Positions 62,775 to 64,000 of a DNA stretch of 64,000 nucleotides are shown piece after piece. The first letter of the stretch is position 1. Every line of letters begins with the position of its first letter. The stretch is from contig NZ_CP026498.1 of NCBI RefSeq assembly GCF_002953255.1, positions 5,747,815 through 5,811,814 of the forward strand, in the 5' to 3' direction. The notes below the pieces were generated by a model that was not told where the DNA came from, ran no database searches, and worked only from the letters and a program-made list of their open reading frames with translations. Made by a program: the position numbers and the translations under genes. This DNA comes from Streptomyces sp. CB01881. Lineage in GTDB: Bacteria; Actinomycetota; Actinomycetes; Streptomycetales; Streptomycetaceae.

Positions 62775-64000
62775 TCAGCCGAGGCGCGCGACCAGGTCTC
62801 GGTACTCGTCCCACAGCTCGGTGGGCGTGTGGTCGCCGAACAGCTCCAGGTGGGCCGGGACGAGCGCGGCCTCCTGGCGCCAGATGTCGGCGTCGACGGT
62901 GAAGAGCAGGTCGAGGTCCTCCTTCGACAGCTCCAGGCCGTCCAGGTCGAAGCCCTCGACGGTCGGCAGCACGCCGATCGGGGTCTCGACGCCCTCGCCG
63001 GTGCCCTGCAGGCGCTCGACGATCCACTTCAGCACGCGGCTGTTCTCGCCGTAGCCGGGCCAGACGAACTTGCCCTCGCCGTTCTTGCGGAACCAGTTCA
63101 CGTAGTAGATCTTCGGCAGCTTGGCCGCGTCCGCCTGGGCACCGACCTTCAGCCAGTGGGCGAAGTAGTCACCCATGTTGTAGCCGCAGAACGGCAGCAT
63201 CGCGAACGGGTCGCGGCGCAGCTCGCCGACGGTGCCCTCGGCGGCGGCGGTCTTCTCGGAGGCGATGTTGGCGCCCAGGAAGACGCCGTGCTTCCAGTCG
63301 AAGGACTCGGTCACCAGCGGGACGGCGGTGGCCCGGCGGCCGCCGAAGAGGATGGCCGAGATCGGCACACCCGCCTGGTCCTCCCACTCGGGGGCGATGG
63401 TCGGGCACTGCGCGGCCGGCACGGCGAAGCGGGCGTTCGGGTGGGCGGCCGGGGTGCCGGACTCCGGCGTCCAGCTGTTGCCGCGCCAGTCGGTCAGGTG
63501 GGCCGGCGGCTCGTCGGTCAGGCCCTCCCACCACACGTCGCCGTCGTCGGTCAGCGCGACGTTGGTGAAGACGGTGTTGCCCCAGAGCGTCTCGATGGCG
63601 TTGGCGTTGGTGTCCACGCCGGTGCCGGGGGCGACGCCGAAGAAGCCGGCCTCGGGGTTGATGGCGTACAGGCGGCCGTCGGCGCCGAAGCGCATCCAGG
63701 CGATGTCGTCGCCGATCGTCTCGACCTTCCAGCCCGGGATGGTCGGCTGGAGCATCGCCAGGTTGGTCTTGCCGCACGCGGACGGGAAGGCGGCCGCGAC
63801 GTACTTGGGCTCTGCCTGGCCCGTGGCGTCGGCCGGCGGGGTGAGCTTGAGGATGAGCATGTGCTCGGCCAGCCAGCCCTCGTCGCGGGCCATGGTCGAG
63901 GCGATGCGCAGCGCGTAGCACTTCTTGCCGAGCAGGGCGTTGCCGCCGTAGCCGGAGCCGAAGGACCAGATCTCCCGGGTCTCCGGGAAGTGCGAGATGT
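62775..64000 (-). CDS. pckG: GTP-dependent phosphoenolpyruvate carboxykinase, 5' end missing
   Basis: The visible 408 codons are the C-terminal two thirds of PEPCK (GTP), the enzyme that converts oxaloacetate to PEP for gluconeogenesis. The open frame enters at the right edge in [19 protein letters not shown]; it contains the P-loop [13 protein letters not shown], the metal/GTP motifs [11 protein letters not shown] and [21 protein letters not shown], and the usual C-terminus. Streptomycete enzymes have about 600-610 residues, so about 200 are outside. Confidence is very high. Confidence 0.97.
   Translation of the reverse strand, partial: ISHFPETREIWSFGSGYGGNALLGKKCYALRIASTMARDEGWLAEHMLILKLTPPADATGQAEPKYVAAAFPSACGKTNLAMLQPTIPGWKVETIGDDIAWMRFGADGRLYAINPEAGFFGVAPGTGVDTNANAIETLWGNTVFTNVALTDDGDVWWEGLTDEPPAHLTDWRGNSWTPESGTPAAHPNARFAVPAAQCPTIAPEWEDQAGVPISAILFGGRRATAVPLVTESFDWKHGVFLGANIASEKTAAAEGTVGELRRDPFAMLPFCGYNMGDYFAHWLKVGAQADAAKLPKIYYVNWFRKNGEGKFVWPGYGENSRVLKWIVERLQGTGEGVETPIGVLPTVEGFDLDGLELSKEDLDLLFTVDADIWRQEAALVPAHLELFGDHTPTELWDEYRDLVARLG

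Overview
The window reads as chromosomal DNA of a streptomycete (Streptomyces or Kitasatospora type). GC is very high, almost every codon ends in G or C, GTG starts are common, and the gene set is typical: WhiB-like, SARP, DUF1707, SpoIIE-type phosphatases, chitinase, OxyR-AhpCD and polyphosphate glucokinase. I count 52 protein genes, two of them cut by the window edges (typA at the left, pckG at the right). I saw no rRNA, tRNA, CRISPR array or complete insertion sequence.

Layout. 1-13 kb (all minus strand): typA, a family-5 solute-binding lipoprotein, two tandem PAS-GAF-PP2C-ATPase phosphatases, a SPOR-like/Nudix fusion, a DUF4190/septum-formation membrane protein and a methyltransferase. 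13-23 kb: a secreted propeller-like protein, a split RibD-like reductase/deaminase pair, a HAD phosphatase, a Tat-exported M20 peptidase, a secreted serine hydrolase and a very large zinc-ribbon membrane protein. 22.8-23.4 kb: a complete yefM-yoeB toxin-antitoxin operon with a legible promoter and operator. 23.5-37.4 kb is conserved core: ychF, VOC protein, DUF6542 protein, ppgK, ispH, APC permease, xseA, xseB, nitroreductase, DUF4245 protein, glpX, a whiB-like gene, DUF1707 protein and class I fumarase.

37.5-43.3 kb is the most accessory-looking stretch. It holds a GntR/UTRA regulator with twin palindromes in front of it, a small satellite protein, an orphan N-terminally short RelE-like toxin, an acidic 87-residue protein, and a divergent AfsR-like SARP whose gene contains an in-frame TTA codon (so probably dependent on the bldA tRNA). 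Two related inverted repeats flank the SARP gene. 43.3-54.5 kb: methyltransferase plus a third SpoIIE-type phosphatase, a divergent MMPL exporter/TetR pair, divergent oxyR and ahpCD, a small membrane protein, an AI-2E family permease and a lysozyme-like (SLT) secreted protein with a long leader. 55-64 kb: PIN-PhoH ATPase, cis-prenyltransferase, a GH18 chitinase with a DasR-type site, prepilin peptidase, a lipoprotein, an aminotransferase and pckG.

Functional themes are redox defence (OxyR/AhpC/AhpD, MutT-like Nudix), central carbon metabolism (ppgK, glpX, fumarase, pckG, aminotransferase), envelope and secretion (cis-prenyltransferase, SLT protein, prepilin peptidase), chitin use, and developmental signalling through three PP2C/ATPase proteins, a WhiB-like protein and a SARP. 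Strong GC-rich hairpins mark most convergent gene ends. The most useful leads are the SARP locus, the GntR twin operator with the orphan RelE, the SPOR-Nudix fusion, the reversed split RibD pair and the YefM operator geometry.
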